From contig NC_054701.1 of the NCBI RefSeq assembly GCF_016097555.1, positions 67,672,475 through 67,736,474 of the forward strand: a DNA stretch of 64,000 bases. The letters are read 5' to 3'. The position numbers and the translations under genes are program-made. The notes under the pieces are model-generated. The model did not search any database. It was not told the origin of the DNA and worked only from the letters and a program-made list of their open reading frames with translations. Source of the DNA: Gigantopelta aegis. Taxonomy: Eukaryota > Mollusca > Gastropoda > Neomphalida > Peltospiridae. Below, one piece after another: positions 1 through 11,624 of this stretch (position 1 is its first letter; each line of letters opens with the position of its first letter).

Positions 1-30
1 CGCAAAGGATACGCATGCTAAGAAAAAAAA

Positions 31-125
31 TTGTTTTGTTTAACGACACCACTGGAGCACATTGATTAATTAATCATCGGACATCCGATGTTAAACATTT
101 GATAATTCTGACAAGTAGTCATAAG
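31..125 (-). mobile_element. SINE-A 3' fragment
   Basis: TTGTTTTGTTTAACGACACC, then CATTGATTAATTAATCATCGG: inverse of the SINE 3' region. The head is missing. Confidence 0.6.
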
Positions 126-269
126 GATATGTACAATGTGTGTGTTAAAAAAAATGGAACTGGGATATCTTGTTGCTCTAGCAGCCTTTGAATATAGGTA
201 TCCCAGGTTGGTAGTTTGCTGCATGTAGTAATTTGGTACACCGACAGACATCATTAAGAAGTGGGTTAT

Positions 270-690
270 TTGTATCTTCACTAAGGCGAATTTTATTTTT
301 TTTAAACGGCAGTATTAATATCAAATGTAAGTGGATATCTTTCTGACTCATGTTTGCAAGCACAATTTGAAGAGTGTTTGTTTACACTAAGTTAAGTTAA
401 CACAATTTATTATGAAGTTTTTCATTTGCTTCACTGTCGATTAGATCATAATAGTGATTTATGTTATCATTGAATTTTGTTATTTGTTCAGCCCCTCAAA
501 TTTCATATCGCTATTATAATATGGGTTTGATTAATGTGTCAAATAGTTAATTATAATTGTGTATCTTCACTAAGGCGAATTTATATTTTAAAACGGCAGT
601 ATTAATATCAAATGTAAGTGGATATCTTTCTAATTCATTTTTGCAAACACAATTTGAAGAGTGTTTGTTTACACTTAAGTTAAGTTTACA
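270..690. repeat. Direct duplication of about 130 bp
   Basis: 270-400 and 560-690 both read TGTATCTTCACTAAGGCGAA onward through AGTGTTTGTTTACACT. No coding potential. Confidence 0.7.
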
Positions 691-780
691 ATATGGGTTT
701 GATTAATGTATCAAATAGTTAATTATAATTATATAACCGTTGGTCAGTGACTTTAATAATCTATGTGTTTTGACATATAG

Positions 781-1462
781 CTCACCCCACCCCTCCAAAT
801 ACAAAGTAAAAGTAATATAAAAGTAAGTGTATATACCGTATGTATCCACTGAGTGGGCGAGTTATAGGCACATTTATTTTAGACCCTGGCCAAAATACTT
901 GGTGAATAAGTGAAAAAACTAATTTGGGGACCTAATTTTCCCAAATTAATTTTTGCCGAATGGTGAGTCATAAGTAGTCGAATAAACAACGTTTTTGGTA
1001 CATAATGGATAGGGACCACTCACACAGGGTCTCCTCCAATCTATAAATATCAGAACCCTTTCTGGAAGTCAGTATATGAGGCAACGACCGCCATACAAGA
1101 ACGCACAATAGTGGTTAAAACATTGATATACGTCTTCTGACATCTGTACCAGCCCACCTCTCCAAATACAATGTGTAATTCTAAACTGAAATGCATCTGT
1201 CGTATATAGGCACTACGTGGGCGAATTATAGGTACATTTATTTTAGTCTTTGGGCCAAATATTTGTTGAATAAGTGAATAAACTGATTTTGGAGCCGAAT
1301 TTTTCCATATTGATTTTCGCCGAATGGTGCGTCATAAATAATCGAATAAATTCAATTTTTAGTACGTAATGGATAGTAACAACTCACACAGGGTCTCCTC
1401 TACTCTACAAATATCAGAACCCTTTCTGGAAGTCAGTATATGAGGCAATGACCGCCATACGA
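781..1462. repeat. Direct duplication of about 300 bp
   Basis: Two copies (about 781-1110 and 1151-1462) share GGCGAGTTATAGGCACATTT, CACACAGGGTCTCCTC and CCCTTTCTGGAAGTCAGTAT. No coding sequence was recognised; likely an unidentified repeat family. Confidence 0.7.
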
Positions 1463-1465
1463 GAT

Positions 1466-1671
1466 AAAGTTAAAGATTGTATTGTTTAATGACATGACTA
1501 GAGCATATTGATTTATTAATCATCGGCAATTGGATGTCAAACATTTGGTAATGTTTTGCAAATAGTCTTAGAGAGAAAACGCGCTATATTTTTCCATTAG
1601 CAGCAAGGGATCTTTTATATGAAGTATACCACGGCCTTTAATATACCAGTCGTGGTGCACTGGCTGGAATG
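1466..1671 (-). mobile_element. SINE-A, 5' truncated
   Basis: Inverse of the SINE body: TATTGTTTAATGACATGAC, AGCAAGGGATCTTTTATATG, CCAGTCGTGGTGCACTGG. The tRNA-like head is absent. Confidence 0.75.
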
Positions 1672-2462
1672 ATTAATAGTCAGAACTATGCTTTAATAAT
1701 TAACATATTATGAAAAACGTACAACTGATGTAGTCCTCGAACGTTTTAAGCAAAAGGTATTGCATAAGGTATTGCATCCGATGTCACTGATCAGCCTTCT
1801 AGAATTCAAAAAACTTTCACTGGCCATAGGGCCAGTGGATTTCAAAATTCACTGGCCACAGATAAAATTTCGCTTGCCCAACTTTTAAACACTAACAAAA
1901 TTTAAAAAAATTAAAACACAACAAATGAAATTAAACCACTGTTAACTTTATGATATTAATAAATAATTAAATATGCGATACATATGCGATACATATGCGA
2001 TACATTAAAATACATTAAAATATTCAAAATATAAAATGTTCATTAGTACAGGGTTTTATCACCTATGTTTCCCAATGTGAAAGTAAATCTCATTCACTTG
2101 ACAAACTTTCCCTCCACAATACAATAAAGTTTTGTAATGCACAGTAGATACATTTATTTGAATAAACAAGTACATGTATAGCATTACTTTTTAAATTCTA
2201 ACTTAGTTTAATAAAAATGTTTTTGAAATGAAAATGTTTGGTAAAAATTCCCAATGTCAAAGCCATGGGTGTCAAGTCAAATTTTAAAAATAAAACCCTG
2301 TAGTAACATAATATTGGTAAATAATTAAATATATGTGATACATCAGAATACATTAGAATAATGACAAAAATATAAGATATTCAAAACATAAATGTTCAAA
2401 AGTCATGTTGTTTTTCAGCAGAATTAAAAATATATGTTTAATAGTTATGCTTTTGCATCAAT
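1672..2462. other. AT-rich 5' flank without genes
   Basis: Contains the TACAGGG MITE, short repeated ATATGCGATACAT units (about 1972-2005) and ACTGGCCA blocks (about 1815-1860). No coding sequence was seen. Confidence 0.6.
2047..2302. mobile_element. MITE with 13-bp perfect TIR TACAGGGTTTTAT
   Basis: TACAGGGTTTTAT at 2047-2059 and its exact inverse at 2290-2302 bound 256 bp of AT-rich non-coding DNA. Confidence 0.6.
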
Positions 2463-2660
2463 TTACATGTCCTCAAGAATGCTCTCTGCTGAGCACTTTC
2501 TGGGTATGATGTGGCCACTGGTGTGTCTGGTTCCAGAGCAGCTATTCATCCAGTGGTGAATGCTGTCCAGAGGTTGAAACTCTTCAATTGGTGGACCGTG
2601 TTTGCTTTGTTTGAGGATACACAGATCGAGCAGCAGCTGAAGATTCCACATGAGTGCACA
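2463..2660 (-). pseudogene. Possible C-terminal fragment of the same hAT transposase
   Basis: Encodes PIEEFQPLDSIHHWMN, reminiscent of the C-terminal P-[IL]-E-x-F-x-P...W pattern of these transposases. It lies downstream of the 3381-3657 remnant in the same orientation, as expected. The similarity is weak and the intervening 0.7 kb is non-coding. Confidence 0.35.
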
Positions 2661-3380
2661 GGGCCTTGTAATTCTAACGAACAGCTTTAAGTGCTCTGCT
2701 TGTGCTAGCCAGCCAGCGGATCTATAATAAAATATTATTAAGTTAATATTTATTTCATAATATAAATGTGTTCCTTATTAACTTAAACTCAAAATTAAGA
2801 TTGTAACGAATGGGTGGGGTAACACTATTTGTAGTACAGCGTGACTTTACTCCCCTTGAAATTACCGCACAAGTCATAACCAACCCATGTCCCTGCATAC
2901 ATTTGTCCACTCGCACCGTAACACACAAACACGATTTCATGCATGCACCACAAACTGTAAGCTTTATTATAAAGACAACTTGAATAAGTTTTTATTCTAT
3001 CGTTCAATATTGTAATGCGAAGTCGTCCATTCATGTTTGCCGAGTCACGTGACATACACATTCTAACATGGTTCACTAGCGAATTTGTTGTGTTGTACAT
3101 TCTACGATATCAAATGCTCATGGAAATTAACAAAGCTAGTTTAAATGCTGAACAAAAACGTATTAGTAGCAATATTATTTCATAGGTATACATCGTTTTG
3201 ACAGTTTCGATGTTGATTACAAACACCTCCCACGGTAACAGTGTTACACTTTACACAAGGAAATGGCGGACAATCGTGTTTTGTAAGTCTAATACATGGA
3301 ACAGCGTAAAGCGGTTACATACAAATTTAGCAATCGAAATAGGAATATAATTAAAATTGTGACATACCTGCTTCACACCG

Positions 3381-3657
3381 CTAAAGTGTGCCAAATCCTC
3401 TTCTATTACGTGGGCAATCTGTCAGTTCTCGCCATTGTGTTGGCGAGTAGCGATAGAATTTAAAGATAGACTTGATCTTTTCCTCAAATTTGCTGAGATA
3501 AGGAATTTCTTTCACTGCGTCTAGAATTGCCAGTTCCAACTTGTGTGCCACACAATGTATAGGAATTACATACGGTGCCAATTCTTTGAATTTGGCGACA
3601 ACACCAGTTTTGTGGCCCTGCCTGACATTTGCCCCATCAAAATTAACACTTACTAAT
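3381..3657 (-). pseudogene. hAT-type transposase remnant (catalytic region)
   Basis: About 90 open codons on the minus strand contain FDGANVRQGHKTGVVAKF and later IHCVAHKLELAILDAV and FYRYSPTQWREL. These match the first catalytic aspartate block and downstream region of the KIAA1586/ZNF862-like hAT transposases. No complete ORF or zinc finger flanks it, so it is a decayed fragment. Confidence 0.65.
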
Positions 3658-4480
3658 CAGTGATGCGTCATATCATCAAAATGACATCTGCATGTTGGCC
3701 GTAAAATGTTTTGAAATACTTGAAAATAACGGGCATGATAAAACAACTTCTATGCCAAAATGACAGAATAATACTTATTGGTATGTATGGTAGCCGGTGT
3801 CAATTTAAATCCCTATATAAAGATCAAGGCATGAACAGGATTACTTTTTGTTGTTAAACCTTTTATTTGTAACTTCGGTTGCTAAGTCAAGGGAAGGTGA
3901 ATTGCTGTCATTGTTATGTAATTAATTATTGAATGCTGCGAGGTCATCAATATAGCAAAAAGTACAGTTAAAATGTTTTCATACATATTTGCTTTTGCCA
4001 GATTAGTTAGAAATTCTAAATCATTTACACTGCAACTTTGGTAAGGGGGGTGCTAAATGGTGAAGACAAGTAAATATTGTTTCATGGAAGTTGCAAAATT
4101 TAATGTTACAATCACGTATTTCTGCAATGTTAAAAAACAAGACCAAAAAGTGGACCTCAGGTTTTGCGGGAAGGTTCGAAGGACCCCCACCCCCCGAACT
4201 CCACCCCCTAAATACAGGCCTGTTGGAACTGGATGCAAAACATATAATATTTGTACAAGCATGGCACAGACAAACAGGATACCAAACTAATTATTGGTTA
4301 ATACATGTACAACCATAAACAAGTATACACACAAGCAGTATCGTGGTTTTGCATACTAAATATAAATTTTTCATGCACAGACAATCATTTTAAATGTGTT
4401 ATTATGTAAAGCTAAATATTCATATAGTTTAGAGAGTGGAGTATTATAGTTCACACATATTATGATGTGATGATATTCGT

Positions 4481-5089
4481 CTTCAATCACAATCTAATTA
4501 AAATTAGCTCCACTATTACATGTGGATCTAACACCAGCCAGTTGGAGCTCATGTCCACCAATCAAAACCTTACTTGCAGAGTCCTGCCAGTGATTTAAAA
4601 ATAATTTGAAAACATTCCGAATTATCCTGAGGGTATACGACAAGTTTCGTGTGAATTACGAATGCCTTAAAACATGTTTTATTTTATAAAATAAATAATT
4701 TGTAAATTAAAACTGAAGACTGATAGTTGGGGTTTTTTTTATAAATAAATAAATATTTTTTAATGTAAAATTGAAGACTGATAACCCACCCCGTACGTAT
4801 TGGTATGGTTCGCTGTACTGCGGCCACTAAAATAGACTCGCCCGATATTTTTAGAATTTGTATGCTCCCAAATAACGTTATAAAAGGCGAAGTGTGATTG
4901 GTCAATATTTAAATTATTATTTACAGACGAAATGTTACCTGGACATTGGGGACTACGCAGTGTTGTTAGTTTTAAATCACTGGCAGGATTCTGCAAGTAA
5001 GGTTTTGATTGGTGGACATGAGCTCCAACTGGCTGGTGTTAGATCCACATGTAATAGTGGAGCTAATTTTAATTAGATTGCTTCAATCA
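4481..5089. mobile_element. Mutator-like foldback MITE with 9-bp target duplication
   Basis: Inverted arms of about 110 bp (4490-4600 and 4970-5080, nearly identical, starting CAATCTAATTAAAATTAGCT) are flanked by the perfect 9-bp repeat CTTCAATCA (4481-4489, 5081-5089). Long TIRs with 9-bp duplications are typical of Mutator-like elements. The interior has no transposase. Confidence 0.85.
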
Positions 5090-5206
5090 GATTGCACTGA
5101 TTACATAATCGTTATACTGGGGTAAAGGGTTTTGTGTATGAGAGCGTCATAACCTTCCAAATGTCCGTCTTCCTCTCGTACAGTCAGTACTCGGGATAGC
5201 TAGTTG

Positions 5207-5571
5207 TTAAAGGGAAATTCCTGAGTTTGCTGCATTGTAAGATGTTTCCGACTAATAAAATAGTTCTACGATTAAAATTACTTATTAAATATATTTTCTT
5301 GTTTAGAATATCAGTGTCTGTATATTAAATGTGTTTCTGGTCGTTTTAATATATGTAAGCAGCTCAAACTGGATTTTGTCTTCAAATAATTTAAGAAATA
5401 ACATGAAATTTAACCTAGTACAAATATTAGAACGATCAGAAACACGTTTAATATACAACCACTAATATTTTATGCAGAAATATATATTTGATATGTAATT
5501 ACAATCGTTAAAATGTCTGTTAGTAGATAACATCTTAATTTTGTTTAGCAAACTTAGGAATGTCCCTTTAA
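5207..5571. mobile_element. TTAA-flanked foldback MITE, family T1
   Basis: TTAA plus AGGGAAATTCCTGAGTTTGC at the left; the inverse, ending AGGAATGTCCCTTTAA, at the right. The interior is itself a long imperfect inverted repeat. The TTAA flanks suit piggyBac-type mobilisation. A second copy is at 19248-19636 and an expanded one at 39204-40042. Confidence 0.75.
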
Positions 5572-5845
5572 TTAATTAGCTCCCGTAACATCTAGTCCTC
5601 CCATGTGTTGTTTAGAGGTCACTCGACCTACTTCGTTAATTAGCGGGTTTAGTGAAAGAAGTCAGTGTAGTGGCCTTACCAAGCGTATTTACAGATGGGA
5701 GAGGGGTGGTGATTTTTGTTGCAGTGCATTTCTCGGGGACCATGGCCCGACTTCTTCGCCCTCCAATTTTTTTTTTAAACTTTGGTCATCATAATATAGA
5801 CGCCACCCCAATCCCTGTAGACCAGTAGAGCTAATTTTAATCAGA

Positions 5846-6415
5846 TAGGATACACTACCATTGAGTCGTAAAACTCGCTCTGGGTATGAGCCGGTACAGG
5901 GATGCGAACCCATTACCTACAAACCTTATGTCCGATGGCTTAACTACTACACCACCAAGGACATTCACATTGATATATACATGTATGTTATTATAATAAA
6001 ATATTACCCTCCAATCATATCCAATTAAGGTTTAAGCACGCTGTCCTGAGCACACAATGACCTCAGCTATCTGGGCTGTCTATCCAGGACAATAGGTAGT
6101 TGTTACTTGTAGTGACCTTACACCTACCCATTGAGCGCTCTGGGTTGGAGCCAGTACCTGGCTGCGAAACTTGTACCTACCAGCCTGTAGTATAATTCAT
6201 GTTTGAGTTTTTTCAACTTATTTCCAATTAAGATTCAAGCACGCTACCCTGGGCACACACCTCAGCTCTCTGGGATCTGTCCAGGACAGTGGGTTAGTAG
6301 TTAAGTGATTAGTTATTAGTGAGAGTATTATTAATTTCATTTCAACTTATTCCCGTGTTTATATCCAGTTAAGGTTCAAGCATGCTGTCCTGGGCACATA
6401 CCTTAGCTATTTGGG
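5846..6415 (-). mobile_element. Cluster of SINE-C copies
   Basis: Three or four partial minus-strand copies: a head at 5846-5962 (CTCGCTCTGGGTATGAGCC, TGCGAACCC), a longer one at 6005-6200, and bodies at 6205-6330 and 6331-6415. The last continues at 6971-7147 after the Mutator-like insertion. Confidence 0.7.
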
Positions 6416-6970
6416 CAATCTAATTAAAATTAGCTCCACTATTACATGTGGATCTAAGAGCAGCCCGTTGCAGCTCATGTCCAGTTGACCTTCCATTCGA
6501 ACAATCAAAACCTTACTTGCAAAAGCATGCCAGTGATTAGAAAAGAATTTGAAAACATTCGGGATTATGCCGAGGGTATACGAAATGATTCGGGTGAATT
6601 ACGAATTATGCCGGAAACTAATTGCAATATAAAAATTTATATAAAATTAGTTTCAAGACGAAAAAACCCAAAACGTGATGGTATGGCCATAAAATATGTT
6701 TGTATTAGTATACAATCCAGAGTTTATTACTGCACTTTTCCCCCTGTTTTTTTTTTCAATGTTGAAATAGACCAACAAGTTCGCCTATTGCATAGTCTCG
6801 CCCAATATTTTTAGAATTTGTATGCTCCCGAATAACGCTATAAAAGGCGAAGGGTAATTGGTCGATAGTTAAATTGTTATTTATAGATGAAATGTCACCT
6901 GGACATGGGAGTACACGCAATGCTGTTAGATCTACTGGTAGATCCAGTAGAGCTCATTTTCATCAGATTG
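6416..6970. mobile_element. Second Mutator-like foldback MITE, inserted in a SINE
   Basis: Same termini as the 4490-5080 element (CAATCTAATTAAAATTAGCT at the left, diverged inverse ending CAGATTG at the right). Flanks are CTATTTGGG (6407-6415) and CTATCTGGG (6971-6979), a 9-bp duplication with one mismatch. The flanking DNA is one SINE-C cut in two. The open frame at 6485-6814 shows no transposase similarity. Confidence 0.8.
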
Positions 6971-7147
6971 CTATCTGGGCTTCCTATCTAGGACAGTGGG
7001 TTAGTTGTTAATTGTTAGTGGTTAGTGAGAGTAGAGAGTGTAGTTGTCTTACACCTAATCATCGAGTCGTTACAACTCGCTCTGGGTGGGAGCCGGTACT
7101 GGGCTGCGAACCGTGCTACCTACCAGCCTTATGCCCGATGACTTAAC
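6971..7147 (-). mobile_element. SINE-C, head-side half of the interrupted copy
   Basis: Continues the body interrupted at 6415: CTATCTGGGCTTCC, ACAACTCGCTCTGGGTGGGA, GGGCTGCGAACC, to the tRNA-like head. Confidence 0.7.
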
Positions 7148-7186
7148 CACAATCTGATTAAAATTAGCTCTACTGGTCTACAGTAC
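7148..7186. repeat. Terminal fragment of the Mutator-like MITE
   Basis: Begins ACAATCTGATTAAAATTAGC, matching the element terminus, but no second arm follows. Short related end pieces also occur at about 5822-5845 and 8488-8555. Confidence 0.5.
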
Positions 7187-7871
7187 ATATTGATCAATCA
7201 GGGCTATCGGGGTCAGATTATTTTTACTCTTGGAATTCTGCACACACACGCTGGTCTACTTGACAACTTATTACGCATTGATGATCAATGTCTAAAATTA
7301 TTATCTTTATTATGACATCCCACGTTTGGAATAAAATCCATTGTAATGACAGATTTTGTCAGAGTTTGTATATTTTTTATCAACAACATTGGGGCCGTTC
7401 TAGATCAATGTCGTAACGCTGTCAGAGCCGTTCGTAACTTGTAGGTCAAATGGCGTGTTACAAAATGTTGAGGGAGGGAGAATGGTTGCGTAATTGTTGA
7501 ATTAAAAATGCCACGTGAATGTCAGTGTCCCAACCAACACTATCAATTGACGTAATTGTAGGCCTACGTTTCACGAGTTATTAAAAAAAAACTGTTTGCA
7601 TCAAATTATCTGAATAGTGCATAATTAAAAAATCAAATTGTCTGCATCAGTGTATACATCATAATTATATTTCTATAGTACTACTGAAACTTTTTATTCC
7701 TCCATTCCTAAAAGGGAAAACAAGTCCGACTACACTAATGAACATTATTGGTTCATTTTTGCAATATATGTCTCTGCATTTACATGTACCAATTACTTCA
7801 TCAATGAATAATGCTTGCTTTTCACTCGCTTTCGCATTTTGATGGGTGCGATTTTTCACTCGCCTAAAGGC

Positions 7872-8426
7872 CTTTACACACTATACGCGAATTCGCAAGC
7901 GAATTAGACAGGCGAGTGAGTAAAAAATATAGAACAAACACAAACTATACTGTGAATGCACACTGCACGCGTACGAATGGAGAGCGAGCGAATACTTAGG
8001 CGAGCGAATTTAAAAAATAGAATCAATCCTATTTTTTTCCGTACGCGTTGACAATTCGCCTGCAACGTCATTTCCTGTTCCCGGTCAAGAAGCACGTGGT
8101 TAAAAAAAATGGCACTGTCAACCAAATAAAATAAAAAGAAAGAACTGATAATAGCCATCCAAGAACATCCAGTGCTTTATGATAAAAGCAGCTGCAAATA
8201 CAAAGATGCAGAACTGAAAGACAATAATGTCAACAGCAATATTACCTCATCATCATCCTAGTGGTCAACTTCGACTGTGACAGACGCCATTTTACACTGA
8301 CAACTGAAAATTCGCACGAATTTTTGGGGGGTTTTCGCGAACAGTGTGAATGTACTTCTCGCTAGCGTCAACGCGAAATTCGCGACGAAATTCGCGCCAA
8401 CAATCCCTCGCGTACAGTGTGTAAAG
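7872..8426. mobile_element. Foldback MITE with CTTTACACACTRTACGCGA termini
   Basis: Left end CTTTACACACTATACGCGA at 7872; the right end is the inverse of CTTTACACACTGTACGCGA, finishing at 8426. The interior is rich in CGCGAAT motifs and non-coding. A 16-bp direct repeat, TGCGATTTTTCACTCG, occurs at 7847-7862 and 8447-8462, exactly 600 bp apart. Confidence 0.65.
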
Positions 8427-8487
8427 CACTTAAGCGTTTTGAGATGTGCGATTTTTCACTCGTCTTTGTTTTTCAAAAGCCAAGCTG

Positions 8488-8555
8488 GACATGAGCTCCA
8501 TCGGGGTGCTGTTAGATCCACAGGTAACAGCAATTAACCAGTGGAGCTAATTTTA
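8488..8555. repeat. Solo terminal fragment of the Mutator-like MITE
   Basis: Reads GGACATGAGCTCC, then GTTAGATCCAC, then GGAGCTAATTTTAATTAGAC, the right-hand terminus of the family at 4490-5080, without its partner arm. It lies just outside the 7872-8426 element. Confidence 0.55.
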
Positions 8556-9220
8556 ATTAGACTGGCTTAACCACGACGCCACCGAGGCCGGTTTATAATT
8601 CAAATAACCCGCTCTCTATCAGTCATAGAAGGGGGAAATAACTTTTAAATGTAGATGTCGCTACAAGAAGGGAAAACCCGTAGACTGTTACCCCTTTGGA
8701 TATTTTTTGGTTTTACATGGCAAAGAATCAGTCTAGAGATTGCACAAGATCACGAAGATGGGAAAATAAGGAAGATAATAATGTTTATTTCCTTGTTTAC
8801 ATTTATAGACAAAGTCTGTTGACGCAAGTGATGAAATACACGAAGTCTGGTTAATGATGCCAGATTGTCGAGTTGAACGATAAGCTATGATATGCCTGTA
8901 CGATTAAGTTATTAACTTCTTTTTCAAATTCAAGTTTTTGTTTCATAAACAATTTACAAAATCACAATAAATCAAATAGTTCCGTCTTCATTTTCGTGGC
9001 ACGGCACAATTGGCCAATCAATATATATATTTTTTAAAATAGCAAACTCTATCTTTTATATATTTTATTGAGGGGTGGAGGGGTAGAAAGTAAGTGGGTG
9101 ACGAAAATATCGGCAAATCCACAGAAAACAAATATCGTACCAGTCTAAAAAATGAAACGCACAGTCGCAGAATTGAATGTGACAAAACACTGTCTGTGCT
9201 GGTGCGAACTACAGATCTGG

Positions 9221-9312
9221 CCCCAGACTAGTTCATCAAGATAAACCACACGTGCAAGCACAACGGCGTTGTGCTTGCACGCGAGGTTTATCTTGATGAA
9301 CTAGCCCCAGAC
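9221..9312. mobile_element. 76-bp palindromic insertion with 8-bp target duplication
   Basis: A near-perfect palindrome at 9228-9304 (arms of 37 bp with two mismatches, beginning CTAGTTCATCAAGATAAACC) is flanked by CCCCAGAC at 9221-9228 and 9305-9312. It looks like a minimal foldback element. Confidence 0.75.
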
Positions 9313-9475
9313 CACATAGAATATGCTCTGTATTTTCACAGTGGCAGCTGCAGCCTGTGCGAGCTGTATTTTTTTTCTTCTTAAAATATCAAGAAAGATA
9401 TAAATATTAATCAAAGTAGAATTTTTATAATTGTTGTTGGTGTTTATAGTAGAAAATATATCTAAAGATATAAAC

Positions 9476-9661
9476 CAGGCCTCTGAAAATTTAAAATTTG
9501 CATAAACCATTATGGGTTACACAAAACCAAATTCAGGTGACCCATTTTGTTGTTAGGTAACCCATCATGAACATGTAAATGATGTCATAAATTTGAAATA
9601 TGGGTTATGCAAATTACACTTACGTGAACGAAACTATTGCTCTCGCAATTTCAGAAGCCTG
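9476..9661. mobile_element. Short hAT-like MITE (CAGGCYTCTGAAAATT ends)
   Basis: Left CAGGCCTCTGAAAATTT and right AATTTCAGAAGCCTG are inverted. The interior contains several TGGGTTA/GGGTTAC blocks. A second copy is at 16135-16331. No clear target duplication. Confidence 0.6.
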
Positions 9662-9792
9662 TGAACACAGTTACTATATACTGAAAACATCTACAGACCC
9701 AAACATAAAAATACACCAGACATGGCGTCTTTGTCACACTTGCCAGACCCAGACCCAGCTTAGGTGTGTTTTAGTCCTTAGTCTTGATAGCC

Positions 9793-10082
9793 ATAGGGGC
9801 GGTACGTAGCACAGTCGGTGTGCCCATTGGGCTATTTCTCCGAATTCTCATTCCAGCCAGTGCACCACGACTGGTATATCAAAGACCGTGGTATGTACTA
9901 CCCTGTCTGTGGGATGGTGTATATAAAAGATCCCTTGCTGCTGATCGAAAAGTGTAGCTCATGAAGTGGCGACAGCAGGTTTCTTCTCTCAATATCTGTG
10001 TGTTCCTTAACCATATGTCTGATGCCGTATAACCGTAAATAAAATGTGTTGAGTGTGTCATTAAATAAAACATTTCTTTTTT
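9793..10082 (+). mobile_element. SINE-A
   Basis: Partly deleted head (GGGGCGGTACGTAGCACAG), body CCAGTGCACCACGACTGGTA and GATCCCTTGCTGCT, and tail GTCATTAAATAAAACATTTC. Confidence 0.75.
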
Positions 10083-10477
10083 GATAGCCATCAGTGACCC
10101 TGCTCTGTCCCCTCATGTATACTGTGCTTATCCACTTCGCTTTCTATTTTGTGCAATTAAAAAACCTGACATCATTGGCACTGCGAAAATACATTCATAG
10201 ACTTCAATGAAGTAATCAAGTTAAAAGTTGAAATATAACAAGTGAATTAATGTTATCATAAAATATATCTAATTGCTACATATTTTTCCATTGTGTACTG
10301 TACCTTATACATTTTTTTTTTTTTTAAACATAAGCATTAATTTTGTATAGCAAGCAAGCAAATGAAAAGATGATCATGTGATTTTCAGAGAACAGGATCT
10401 TGTTTGTTTTGTTTTTTAATGTTTTATTATTATTATCATGAATACATGTACATGTATTATTAATATTAGTTTACTAT

Positions 10478-10690
10478 GGTCGATCCCCGTCGGTGGGGCC
10501 ATTGGGCAATTTCTCGCTCCAGCCAGTGCACCACGACTGGTATATCAAAGGTTGTGGCATGTGCTATCCTGTCTATGGGATGGTGCATATAAAAGATCCC
10601 TTGCTACTAATGGTAAAATGTAGCGAGTTTCCTTTCTTAGACAATATGTAAAACTTAACAAATGTTTGACATCCAATAGCTGCTGATTGT
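10478..10690 (+). mobile_element. SINE-A, 5' truncated
   Basis: GTCGATCCCCGTCGGTGG through GATCCCTTGCTACTAATGG to TTTGACATCCAATAGCTG. It lacks box A. Confidence 0.7.
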
Positions 10691-11028
10691 TTTAAGAGTT
10701 CATTATTGTTATCTTCACATGATAGTAACAAGCCTATAATTCTATATGAAAGCATTCGCCAAATTTACCCACTACAAATTTTAAAAACAATTGGTGAATT
10801 TTATTTTAATTTGTTAAAGTATGTTTATGTAATAATTGATATTTTGTCAGAAAATAACTAGATTTCTGAATTTTTTCAAGCTTAATAGATAATTTGGCAA
10901 CATTTTCCGCTCCCCCAGAGCTAGCCTTGTGAACTTTTATTTTTCAGATATTCTGTTTCTTAGTCAATCATGTCACCTTATTCTTTTTATCTTTACATGT
11001 AGGTAAAAAAAAAAAAAAAAAAAAAGCA

Positions 11029-11624
11029 ATGGGGAAGTTTACTTTTAAAGATCGGCAAGATAGAGGGGAGGATTTTCTACGATTTCTCAACACCGAACAT
11101 ATCAGCATTGATGGCATGAGCAAGGGACAGGTCGCCGAGTTCTACAATGACCAATACAAGAAGTATTTACGCCAGATCATTCCAGGACAGTCCATTCCTA
11201 GCTTCAGCAGTGTGCTACAGCCCCTCTTCATGAATGGAATCATCCACCTGAAAGGTGCTTTTTTTTACCTCGGATCGCATGACAATGCCAGAAGTGAAGC
11301 TGCAGATACAGTGAATGGTGTTGGACCCGGTGGCGATGCTTCATCGGCTGCTTCCTGGGGAAGACCATATTACCGAAAGTTTGCCGTGGATCAGCACAAA
11401 ATCTTGAAAAAACTCGAAAGAGCTGGTAACAGGTCACCTACAGCAGAAGACTCTGGTCAGACTGAGTCTGATGAACCTCTTCCTGAATACATATCGGTGA
11501 AGGACAGGGTGTTTTTTTGTAAGTTGTGTTCGGCACCATGTACATCACAGCAGGAGGTGGTGAAGCATGTGGATGGAAGAAGGCATCGAGTCGCAGTTCT
11601 GGTACACAAGCTCAAATCGGAAAA
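11029..11624 (+). CDS. MOV10: MOV10 exon 1 (N-terminal region and U1-type zinc finger)
   Basis: Encodes residues 1-198 plus two bases of codon 199. The reading frame meets a stop at 11626, inside the intron, so the donor is GAAAA|GTAAAA after 11624. The 5' side has an acceptor AG at 11001-11002 followed by a poly(A) run and the ATG, so an upstream non-coding exon is likely but was not identified. A zinc finger with U1/matrin-type CX2CX12HX5H spacing lies at residues 164-186. Confidence 0.9.

Noticed and set aside
6485..6814. 109-aa frame as a MITE-encoded protein
   Set aside because: Low-complexity and not conserved in the sister element at 4490-5080.
11240..11437. Minus-strand frames across MOV10 exons and plus-strand frames across the Egalitarian-like exon
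   Set aside because: They are shadows of the real genes in other frames.
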